DNA from: Actinomycetota bacterium
GTDB lineage: Bacteria; Actinomycetota; Acidimicrobiia; Acidimicrobiales; Ilumatobacteraceae
NCBI GenBank assembly: GCA_005789925.1
Contig: SXWG01000032.1
Span: 1 to 20,206, forward strand
DNA: 20,206 bases
Direction: 5' to 3'
How positions within the stretch are numbered: the stretch's first letter is position 1; each line of letters starts with the position of its first letter. Below the pieces are notes generated by a model that was given only the letters and a program-made list of their open reading frames with translations, did not search any database and was not told the DNA's origin. Positions 14,992-20,206 of this stretch are shown here, piece by piece. The translations under genes and the position numbers were made by a program.

Positions 14992-15330
14992 CTAGATGGC
15001 CGCTTCGCCGGTCTCGCCGGTGCGAATGCGCACCACCGAGTCGACGCTGGTCACCCAGATCTTGCCGTCACCGATCTTGCCGGTTTGTGCGGCACCGGTG
15101 ATGAGATCGACGATGCGTTGAGCATCGGAATCTGACGCCAGTACCTCGAGCTTCACCTTCGGCACGAAGTCGATGGCGTACTCAGACCCGCGATAAGTCT
15201 CGGTGTGTCCGCCCTGACGACCGAACCCGCGCACTTCGGAGGCGGTGACCCCCGCGATGCCGGCCGAACGGAGGGCGTCTTTCACGTCATCAACCTTGAA
15301 CGGCTTGACGATTGCAGTGATGAGTTTCAT
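14992..15330 (-). CDS. glnK: PII nitrogen regulatory protein GlnK
   Basis: A 112-residue PII signal protein that senses 2-oxoglutarate and ATP/ADP and blocks AmtB when nitrogen is plentiful. The T-loop is intact: GFGRQGGHTETYRGSEY places the modified tyrosine exactly at Tyr51, the target of GlnD (4421-6727). The ATP-binding AQTGKIGDGKIWV (about 81-93) and the C-terminal RIRTGETGEAAI are also canonical. A good GGAGAGG precedes ATG 15330 by about 8 nt. The gene lies 24 nt after amtB, the usual amtB-glnK operon, which is why I call it GlnK rather than GlnB. Confidence 0.96.
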   Translation of the reverse strand: MKLITAIVKPFKVDDVKDALRSAGIAGVTASEVRGFGRQGGHTETYRGSEYAIDFVPKVKLEVLASDSDAQRIVDLITGAAQTGKIGDGKIWVTSVDSVVRIRTGETGEAAI

Positions 15331-15354
15331 TTTCTGTACCTCTCCAGTTTCTTA

Positions 15355-16548
15355 TCAGCTGTGATACGCGGTCTCGCCGTGTTCGGCGAGGTCGAGGCCG
15401 TTGTATTCCGTCTCGTCAGAGACTCGCACTCCGATGGTGTTCTTCAACACCAACATGAGAACCAGTGTCACGACGAAAGACCAGACAATGGCGACTCCGT
15501 TCGCGAGGGCTTGCTCGATGAGCAGACCAGCGTCGCCACCGAAGAACAGACCCTTTTCGAAACTTCCCTTGAAGAAATCGGGATCAGCGAAGACGCCAAT
15601 GAGCAATGAGCCGACGAGTCCGCCGAAGAAGTGCACGCCGACCACGTCGAGTGCGTCGTCGTAGCCAGCCTTGTTCTTTAACTTCACGGCGTAGCAACAC
15701 ACCACACCTGCGATGAGTCCGATAAAGATCGGCGATGCGCCTGACACATAACCAGCAGCTGGTGTGATGGCGACGAGTCCGGCCACGATGCCCGATGCGG
15801 CACCGAGGTTGGTCGGATGGCCGTCACGCAACCACTCGACGAGCACCCATGCGAGTCCGGCTGCAGCTGCGGCAAGGAACGTGTTCATGAACGCCTGCGC
15901 AGCCTGACCATTGGCAGCAAGTGCAGACCCGGCGTTAAAGCCGAACCATCCGAACCACAGAATTCCGGCTCCAATCATCACGAGCGGCATTGAGTGCGGC
16001 GGTGCTGCACCCGCCTTGCGCTTGCCGAGAACCAGCACTGCGGCGAGCGCAGCGATACCGGCGTTCACGTGAATCGCGGTGCCACCAGCGAAGTCGATGG
16101 ATCCACGCTGGCCGAGCCAACCGCCGTACACCCACTTGAAGATCGGCACGTATGCCAAAAACAGCCAGAACGGCACGAAGAGCGCCCATGCCGAGAACTT
16201 CATACGATCAGCGACCGCACCAGAGATGAGCGCGGGTGTGATGGCTGCGAACATTCCAAGAAATGCCACTGTCGCCAGTGTCGAGCCGTCACCTGCCTCG
16301 GTGATGTTCTTCAGCATGAATGCGTCGAAGTTGCCCAGGAAGTCGTTCTCGAACGGCACTTGCGACAGCGAGTATCCGACAAGAACCCACAAAATGGGCA
16401 CGATGAGCACACAGTACAAGTTCATCATCAGCATGTTGAGCACGTTTCGGCCCCGGTCCATGCCTCCGTAGAAGAAGGCCAGACCCGGGATCATGAACAG
16501 CACCAGTGCCGCTGAGATGAGGATCCAGGCAAGATTGCCGCTTTCCAT
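15355..16548 (-). CDS. amtB: Ammonium transporter AmtB
   Basis: A 397-residue, eleven-helix Amt/MEP/Rh-family transporter that carries ammonium across the inner membrane as a trimer. The pore twin histidines are His160 (FAGGTAIHVNAG) and His306 (DVVGVHFFGG). Also present are MIPGLAFFYGGMDRGRNVLN (residues 19-38), the gate Phe in FLGMFAAITPALISGA, WFGFNAGSALAANGQAAQAFMNT and NLGAASGIVAGLVAITPAAGYVS. The start is the ATG at 16548, because AGGGAGGA lies 5 nt before it and it opens directly with the first periplasmic residues (MESGNLAWIL); no signal peptide is visible. The frame extends 15 codons further without a ribosome binding site. GlnK, encoded next, would gate it. Confidence 0.97.
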   Translation of the reverse strand: MESGNLAWILISAALVLFMIPGLAFFYGGMDRGRNVLNMLMMNLYCVLIVPILWVLVGYSLSQVPFENDFLGNFDAFMLKNITEAGDGSTLATVAFLGMFAAITPALISGAVADRMKFSAWALFVPFWLFLAYVPIFKWVYGGWLGQRGSIDFAGGTAIHVNAGIAALAAVLVLGKRKAGAAPPHSMPLVMIGAGILWFGWFGFNAGSALAANGQAAQAFMNTFLAAAAAGLAWVLVEWLRDGHPTNLGAASGIVAGLVAITPAAGYVSGASPIFIGLIAGVVCCYAVKLKNKAGYDDALDVVGVHFFGGLVGSLLIGVFADPDFFKGSFEKGLFFGGDAGLLIEQALANGVAIVWSFVVTLVLMLVLKNTIGVRVSDETEYNGLDLAEHGETAYHS

Positions 16549-16692
16549 TGATTCCTCCCTTTCAGGTGGTTTGTTGCGCTTCGGGTTGGTCAAAGCAAGC
16601 CAAAAACTAGGCGGCGACTATTTCCCCAATGTTTCGGTAAAGATGCGATGGCGTGAATTGGTCAGAGGGTCGGTCGCGTTGGGGCTTGTACC
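16549..16692. promoter_or_regulatory. Divergent promoter region of amtB-glnK and the carboxylase gene
   Basis: This 144-bp gap must hold both promoters. The amtB Shine-Dalgarno AGGGAGGA sits next to 16548. TACCGT at 16689-16694, just into the next frame, ends 7 nt before an in-frame GTG (16702) of the carboxylase gene. On the minus strand GAAAC-N6-GAAAT (16635-16620) vaguely resembles part of a GlnR box, but the partner half-sites are missing, so no nitrogen operator is claimed. Confidence 0.45.
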
Positions 16693-18189
16693 GTGTGGGC
16701 CGTGGGGGACAGGTCCGACTGGAACGACACACGTGCTGACTTAGCCGCGCGGCAACAGGCCGCGCGCGCGATGGGTGGCGAAGAGCGCCTCACCAAGCAA
16801 CGACGCGACGGGCGGCTCGATGTGCGTGCACGAATCGAGGCGTTGGTCGATCGTGGTTCATTCCGCGAGATCGGCACGATGGTTGGTGATGTTCCATCTG
16901 ATGCCATCATCACCGGCACTGGACTCATCGATGGTCGACCCGTCATGGTCGGTGCTGAGGATTTCACGGTACTCGCTGGCTCCATCGGCGCAGGTAGCAA
17001 CGCGAAGCGTTATCGCATCGCTGAATTGGCATTGCAGGAGAAGGTGCCGCTCATCATGTTGCTTGAAGGTGCCGGACACCGCGCCGGAGAGCACGGAGTG
17101 CGATCACCCACCGATCTCATGATGCAAGCGAAGTGCTCGGGCATTGTTCCCGTCGTCACTGCGATTGTCGGGCCGTCAGCTGGCCATGGTGCGTTGATTG
17201 CCCCGATGAGTGACTTCACGCTCATGTCGCCACATGGGGCCGTTTTCACTGCTGGTCCGCCCGTTGTGAAGGACTCTCTCGGTGAAGACGTCACCAAAGA
17301 GCAACTTGGTGGTCCTGCCGTGGCCTTGGCGAGCGGACTCATTCACAACCTGGCCGATTCAGATGCCGACGTGGCGAAGCAGATTCGCGCATACCTGTCG
17401 TATTTCCCGTCGAGTGCATGGTCGTATCCACCTGTGCGCACAACGACAGATGCGACCAATCGTGACACTGAAGCGATTCTCGACATCGTTCCGCGCAACG
17501 GTCGTCAGGGCTACGACATGTGCGAGGTCATCAGCTGCGTGGTCGACGAGGGTTCGTGGTTCGAGGTGCAGTCGAAGTTCGGTCGCGCGATCGTGTGTGC
17601 GCTCGCACGTATCGGTGGTCTCCCTGTTGCTGTCATTGCGAACCAACCGATGGTGCTTGCTGGCTCAGTCGATGCTGATGCTGCGGACAAGGCGGCGCAC
17701 TTCATCGACGTCGCCGATGCGTTTCATCTTCCTCTCGTGTTCCTTGCCGACAACCCAGGCATGTTGCCGGGCTCGGCGTCTGAGAAAGCTGGTGTGCTGC
17801 GCAGTGGTGCGCGCATGTTCGCAGCTCAGACACGCGCACGTGTGCCGAAAGTTCATCTCACATTGCGCAAGGCGTACGGGTTCGGGTCGATGGTCATGTC
17901 GCTTCCGGCGTTCGACGGCCAGACGGCCACGTTCGGGTATCCGGGTGCCACGCTTGGCGCAATGGGGGCGAGCGCGTTCGCTGAATCACTCGGGTCTGAC
18001 AGCGATGAAGCCGAACGTCTTCGACGGCTCGAGACCGATGCTTCCCTGCGCTCTGCAGAACGGTTCGGTTTCGATGAGCTCATCGACCCAGTCGACACCC
18101 GTCGCCACATTGCCGGCGCTCTGCTGTTGGCCATGAACCGGCGACAAGTGCCGGCCGGGCCCCGGCAAATGTCCGCCGTCACGCCCTGA
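16693..18189 (+). CDS. Acyl-CoA carboxylase beta subunit (carboxyltransferase)
   Basis: A 498-residue biotin-dependent carboxyltransferase of the propionyl/methylcrotonyl/acyl-CoA carboxylase beta family, which moves CO2 from carboxybiotin to an acyl-CoA. The N-domain opens with RRDGRLDVRARIEALVDRGSFREIG and contains GPSAGHGALIAPMSDFTLM near residue 160 (oxyanion-forming glycines; His where most have Gly). The C-domain has FLADNPGMLPGSASEKAGVLRSGARMF (about 350-376) and RKAYGFGSMVMSLPAFDGQTATFGYPGATLGAMG, matching the acyl-CoA-side motifs. No alpha (biotin carboxylase/BCCP) gene is in the window. The start is uncertain: GTG 16693 or GTG 16702, the latter 7 nt after TACCGT. Methylcrotonyl-, propionyl- or longer acyl-CoA substrates are all possible. 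Confidence 0.9.
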   Translation: MWAVGDRSDWNDTRADLAARQQAARAMGGEERLTKQRRDGRLDVRARIEALVDRGSFREIGTMVGDVPSDAIITGTGLIDGRPVMVGAEDFTVLAGSIGAGSNAKRYRIAELALQEKVPLIMLLEGAGHRAGEHGVRSPTDLMMQAKCSGIVPVVTAIVGPSAGHGALIAPMSDFTLMSPHGAVFTAGPPVVKDSLGEDVTKEQLGGPAVALASGLIHNLADSDADVAKQIRAYLSYFPSSAWSYPPVRTTTDATNRDTEAILDIVPRNGRQGYDMCEVISCVVDEGSWFEVQSKFGRAIVCALARIGGLPVAVIANQPMVLAGSVDADAADKAAHFIDVADAFHLPLVFLADNPGMLPGSASEKAGVLRSGARMFAAQTRARVPKVHLTLRKAYGFGSMVMSLPAFDGQTATFGYPGATLGAMGASAFAESLGSDSDEAERLRRLETDASLRSAERFGFDELIDPVDTRRHIAGALLLAMNRRQVPAGPRQMSAVTP

Positions 18190-18223
18190 CTCTGGCGGCC
18201 TTGCTTTCTCCGTGCTTTGCCTA

Positions 18224-18239
18224 ATACCCTCGGGGGTAT
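18224..18239. promoter_or_regulatory. CsoR/RcnR-family-type operator palindrome over a promoter
   Basis: ATACCC-TCGG-GGGTAT is a 16-bp palindrome with perfect 6-bp arms. It closely resembles operators I recall for CsoR-type copper and CstR-type persulfide repressors (TACCC...GGGGGTA). Its left arm contains TACCCT, a -10-like box ending 7 nt before ATG 18238, and its right arm runs into that ATG, so a bound repressor would cover the promoter and transcription start. Confidence 0.65.
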
Positions 18240-18420
18240 GTGCAGAGAAATCACGTGCGATAAGTGTGGCAAGCCTGGTTGGGCCGGTTGTGGGGATCAT
18301 GTCGAGCAAGTGCTCGGCCATGTACCCGAGAACGAGCGATGCAAGTGCGTTGACGGCGATGCACCATCTGATGCGTCCGGGGCCAAGAAGGGTTTCTTGT
18401 CCTCACTGCTCGGGCGCTGA
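18238..18420 (+). CDS. Small Cys-rich protein (60 aa), putative metal-binding
   Basis: A 60-residue protein opening MCREITCDKCGKPGWAGCGDHVEQVL, with six Cys: Cys2, Cys7, Cys10, Cys17 and a CKC pair near residue 39-41, plus His20 and His26. The CDKC and CxC pairs look like a zinc- or copper-binding site. The end is an acidic/Ser stretch followed by KKGFLSSLLGR, a short amphipathic tail. I recall similar short, uncharacterised proteins in other bacteria starting MCR-x-x-TC-x-x-C-x-K and ending in a GFF/LF tail, but no function is known to me. It sits directly under the CsoR-type palindrome, which makes a role in copper or sulfur stress the best guess. ATG 18238 is chosen because of the promoter position; TTG 18217 is unlikely. 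Confidence 0.75.
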   Translation: MCREITCDKCGKPGWAGCGDHVEQVLGHVPENERCKCVDGDAPSDASGAKKGFLSSLLGR

Positions 18421-18445
18421 CCCGTGCACTCGCCAAACACCTGTC

Positions 18446-18464
18446 CTCGCTCTCAGGAAGCGAG
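18446..18464. repeat. Short inverted repeat CTCGCT/AGCGAG
   Basis: CTCGCT (18446-18451), loop of 7, AGCGAG (18459-18464). It lies between the Cys-rich gene and the -10-like box of the next gene; it could be a weak attenuating hairpin or an operator half. No T-run follows. Confidence 0.35.
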
Positions 18465-18465
18465 A

Positions 18466-18471
18466 TAAGTT
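18466..18471 (+). promoter_or_regulatory. Candidate -10 box (TAAGTT) of the DUF3445 gene
   Basis: TAAGTT ends 6 nt before GTG 18478 and no Shine-Dalgarno is present, again the leaderless pattern. Confidence 0.4.
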
Positions 18472-18477
18472 CGCGCC

Positions 18478-19392
18478 GTGCAGAACGGCGTCTCGCTTCC
18501 CAAGTACGCAGATCTCGCGAGGTACGCCCCCGATGCCTCTCTATATGTTTCTGCACCATGCCCAACGTGGCTCGATGAACTTGATCTGAAACCAGCTCCA
18601 CCACATTTGAAAATGGGCACTCGGTCGCTTGATGTGTCCAGCTGGTTGGCTCCAGATCAGTTTCGAGACTCTGAGATCGCGCTGAAACATCGTTTGTTCG
18701 CAGAACGCGAGGATGCGGTGTTCGCCTGTCTTCCGAGCGCCGAGGCTGCGGCACGTGAGGCGGCAGACCTGGTGTCCACGTGGATCACCTCGAACACCGA
18801 CTCCCGTATCGATTGGAGTGCCCACGCGAACCCACTGGCTACTGCGTCGCTGCACGTCCAAGAGGACTTGGCTTTGATGGTCTTTCGAGACGGTGACTGG
18901 CATCTTGACGCATTGTCCTTGTGCTTCCCGAGTCTGTGGCGACTTGCGGACAAGATCGGGAAGGCGACAGGGGCGGTGCACGCACCGGTACGACACTACG
19001 AAAGTGACCTGTCGAAAAAGGTCGACACGTTCTTTTCTCGATTGAAACCGGAGACACCGGTGTGGCGACGCAACCTGACGGTGAAGCCGTATCCGTTCTT
19101 GCACTTGCCCACACCGTCATTGCCGATGCCGCCAGGTGGGATATCAGTTGCCGATGATGGATCGCCGCTGTGGTTACGTAGTGAGCGCCAGACGCTCCGC
19201 GCTCTTCCTGCATCGGGTGCACTGTTGTTCACCATTCGTGTGCAAATGACCCCCGTACGTCATTTGCGTGAGCGGCGCGACGTTGCTCAGCAGATGTTGT
19301 CGATGTTCGACAGTTGGTCCGATCCGCGCACGATGCACATACCGACGATGGTGGATTCATTCGTGCCGTGGTTACGGTCAATCGTTGCCTGA
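18478..19392 (+). CDS. DUF3445 / heme-dependent oxidative N-demethylase family protein
   Basis: A 304-residue protein of the DUF3445 family, named after a bacterial heme-dependent oxidative N-demethylase that removes methyl groups from secondary amines. Family blocks in order: HLKMGTRSLDVSSWLAPD (residues 43-60), the conserved EAADLV, NPLATASLHVQEDLALM (about 117-133), LDALSLCFPSLWRLADKIGKATGAVHAPVRHYE (about 143-175), PVWRRNLTV, and SPLWLRSERQTLRALPASGALLFTIRVQMTPV (about 229-260). Length is usual for the heme-bearing subunit. The other subunits of the characterised enzyme (flavin and iron-sulfur components) are not in the window, so the electron partner is unknown. GTG 18478 is the only sensible start. 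Transcription should end at the hairpin at 19411-19440. Confidence 0.85.
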   Translation: MQNGVSLPKYADLARYAPDASLYVSAPCPTWLDELDLKPAPPHLKMGTRSLDVSSWLAPDQFRDSEIALKHRLFAEREDAVFACLPSAEAAAREAADLVSTWITSNTDSRIDWSAHANPLATASLHVQEDLALMVFRDGDWHLDALSLCFPSLWRLADKIGKATGAVHAPVRHYESDLSKKVDTFFSRLKPETPVWRRNLTVKPYPFLHLPTPSLPMPPGGISVADDGSPLWLRSERQTLRALPASGALLFTIRVQMTPVRHLRERRDVAQQMLSMFDSWSDPRTMHIPTMVDSFVPWLRSIVA

Positions 19393-19410
19393 AGGTGTCC
19401 TGAGAATGAC

Positions 19411-19440
19411 GAAAGCCGCCGGGTTGCCCCGGCGGCTTTC
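19411..19440. terminator. Strong bidirectional hairpin terminator
   Basis: GAAAGCCGCCGGG (19411-19423), tetraloop TTGC, CCCGGCGGCTTTC (19428-19440): a perfect 13-bp stem between the converging DUF3445 gene and the small membrane protein gene. The base of the stem gives CTTTC on both strands, a short T-rich exit in both directions. Confidence 0.85.
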
Positions 19441-19460
19441 AATTGAGGTTGTGTCTGGAT

Positions 19461-19775
19461 CTAGGCCGCGAGGCGCAGACCGCGGTTCACCATCGAGATG
19501 GTCGCATCTTTCACCGGAATCATTCCGTAAATGATGAAGCCATTGGCCACGATGGTCATCCACTGATCGGTGAACTCAAGACCCCAGCCGGCGGCCGGTG
19601 AAATGTCGAGTACCCAAACCATGAGACAGCCGACAACGAGTCCCCAGTGGGCGCCGATGACCGGCAGGCCGTGGATGACTTTGTCCAGCTTGATTGTGTG
19701 AAGAACGCTGTCGATGACAGCGATGACTGCAGTCAGCAGAAGTGCGAACAGCAGCAATGCTCCGAGTGTGTACAT
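19461..19775 (-). CDS. Small three-helix membrane protein of unknown function
   Basis: A 104-residue hydrophobic protein with three predicted helices at about residues 3-25, 37-58 and 70-90, separated by a short basic loop (HTIKLDKVIHG) and an acidic/aromatic loop (LDISPAAGWGLEFTDQW), ending VNRGLRLAA. I do not recognise the family. GGGAAGGA about 6 nt before ATG 19775 supports the start. Size and helix count recall small holin-like or respiratory accessory proteins, but no catalytic or binding motif supports either. It stops 20 nt before the bidirectional hairpin, and its upstream region is the TGTGG array. Confidence 0.75.
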   Translation of the reverse strand: MYTLGALLLFALLLTAVIAVIDSVLHTIKLDKVIHGLPVIGAHWGLVVGCLMVWVLDISPAAGWGLEFTDQWMTIVANGFIIYGMIPVKDATISMVNRGLRLAA

Positions 19776-19812
19776 GAGTTTCCTTCCCCATTTCTGCAGG
19801 CGGGGGCCTGCA

Positions 19813-19919
19813 TGTGGGAAAGTACGCCTACCCTGTGGAAAAAGTGTGGATTTCCGACCGAATCCTTGTGGAATAGGGGCTAGGGGCTGTTGATGACCGG
19901 TGGGTAACTCTGTGGGGAA
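19813..19919. repeat. Five TGTGG repeats with helically phased spacing (DnaA-box-like)
   Basis: TGTGGGAAA (19813), TGTGGAAAA (19834), TGTGGATTT (19845), TGTGGAATA (19867) and TGTGGGGAA (19911) lie in one orientation at start-to-start distances of 21, 11, 22 and 44 bp. On the minus strand they read as CCACA elements; TTTTCCACA fits the relaxed DnaA-box consensus TTWTNCACA exactly, the others differ at 1-2 positions. A tandem TAGGGGC pair (19874-19887) lies inside. The array fills the gap upstream of the small membrane protein gene. Confidence 0.55.
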
Positions 19920-20206
19920 TCACTTACCAAAGAGTAGGTGTTCGACCGCAATGGAGACCACTTCGAACCAGTCGTCGTCGGACACACGACCTGTATCAAT
20001 GTCGACCAGAACGCGACCAAATGAATAGGCCTGGATGAACGATGCGACAGCACGCGCATTGACGTCCTTGCGAACCCAGCCACGTTCTTGTGACTGGCTC
20101 ACCAACTCCGCAATTTGATCTGTCACCAGTTTCTGCTCTTCCCCGAGGGCGCGCTCAAGTGTCGGCCGGCCGTAGGCGCTGGCGAGAATGCTGGTGCGAA
20201 AGAGTC
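19920..20206 (-). CDS. TetR/AcrR-type transcriptional regulator, C-terminal part (5' end missing)
   Basis: The frame is open to the window edge, giving the last 94 residues (LFRTSILASAYGRPTLERAL at the start of the visible part). The helical ligand-binding domain pattern SQSQERGWVRKDVNARAVASFIQAYSFGRVLVDIDTG ... WFEVVSIAVEHLLFG is typical of TetR-family C-terminal domains. The DNA-binding helix-turn-helix is outside the window, so the assignment rests on the C-terminal half only. It is separated by 144 bp from the small membrane protein gene on the same strand. Confidence 0.7.
   Translation of the reverse strand, partial: LFRTSILASAYGRPTLERALGEEQKLVTDQIAELVSQSQERGWVRKDVNARAVASFIQAYSFGRVLVDIDTGRVSDDDWFEVVSIAVEHLLFGK

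Noticed and set aside
16585..16605. TGGC...TTTG pattern upstream of amtB resembling a sigma-54 promoter
   Set aside because: The -24/-12 spacing and GC doublet do not fit, and sigma-54 is not expected in actinobacteria.
16620..16635. GAAAC-N6-GAAAT on the minus strand upstream of amtB as a GlnR box
   Set aside because: The required GTnAC half-sites at the proper spacing are absent; at best a degenerate half.
18149..18167. TGCCGG...CCGGCA inverted repeat near the carboxylase 3' end as a terminator
   Set aside because: It lies within the coding sequence and is not followed by a T-tract.

Overview
The window (about 57% GC by eye, 20.2 kb) looks like chromosomal DNA of a high-GC actinobacterium, most probably an aquatic member of the Acidimicrobiia. 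The reasons are the HemQ/ChdC of the coproporphyrin-dependent heme pathway, an actinobacterial PAC2-family protein with an acidic tail, a heliorhodopsin, frequent GTG starts, and several genes whose start codon lies 6-7 nt after a TAnnnT -10-like box, as expected for leaderless mRNAs. The class assignment is inference from gene content. No rRNA, tRNA, CRISPR array, insertion sequence or phage gene was found.

Layout. 1-3240 (+): 3' part of hemQ, an AlaX-type tRNA editing protein, a heliorhodopsin overlapping the alaX 3' end, a DinB/DUF664 protein and a LysE/RhtB exporter, tightly packed and probably co-transcribed. 3241-7438 (+): a stand-alone MgtE-type membrane domain with a possibly structured leader, a conserved-looking unknown protein that overlaps glnD by 1 nt, glnD (PII uridylyltransferase), and a NUDIX hydrolase. 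7457-8347 (-): PAC2 protein, divergent from a GNAT acetyltransferase (8416-8847). 8892-9689 (+): a class I methyltransferase interrupted by one in-frame TGA. 9718-12210 (-): amidase and a membrane-anchored coiled-coil protein. 12324-14955 (+): a type I Baeyer-Villiger monooxygenase and a DapA-like aldolase. 14992-16548 (-): glnK and amtB. 16693-19392 (+): acyl-CoA carboxylase beta subunit, a 60-residue Cys-rich protein under a CsoR-type palindrome, and a DUF3445 heme-dependent N-demethylase-family protein, closed by a strong bidirectional hairpin. 19461-20206 (-): a small three-helix membrane protein and the C-terminal part of a TetR-type regulator, separated by a phased array of TGTGG repeats.

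How it fits together. GlnD, GlnK (with Tyr51 intact) and AmtB form a complete ammonium-sensing and uptake circuit split over two loci about 8 kb apart. The heliorhodopsin sits about 2.4 kb upstream of the glnD region, which is notable because heliorhodopsin has been linked to glutamine metabolism in actinobacteria. The rest is catabolic and housekeeping material (monooxygenase, amidase, carboxylase, N-demethylase).

No stretch over 300 bases lacks a gene. The two largest gaps are 16549-16692 (divergent amtB/carboxylase promoter region) and 19776-19919 (TGTGG array).
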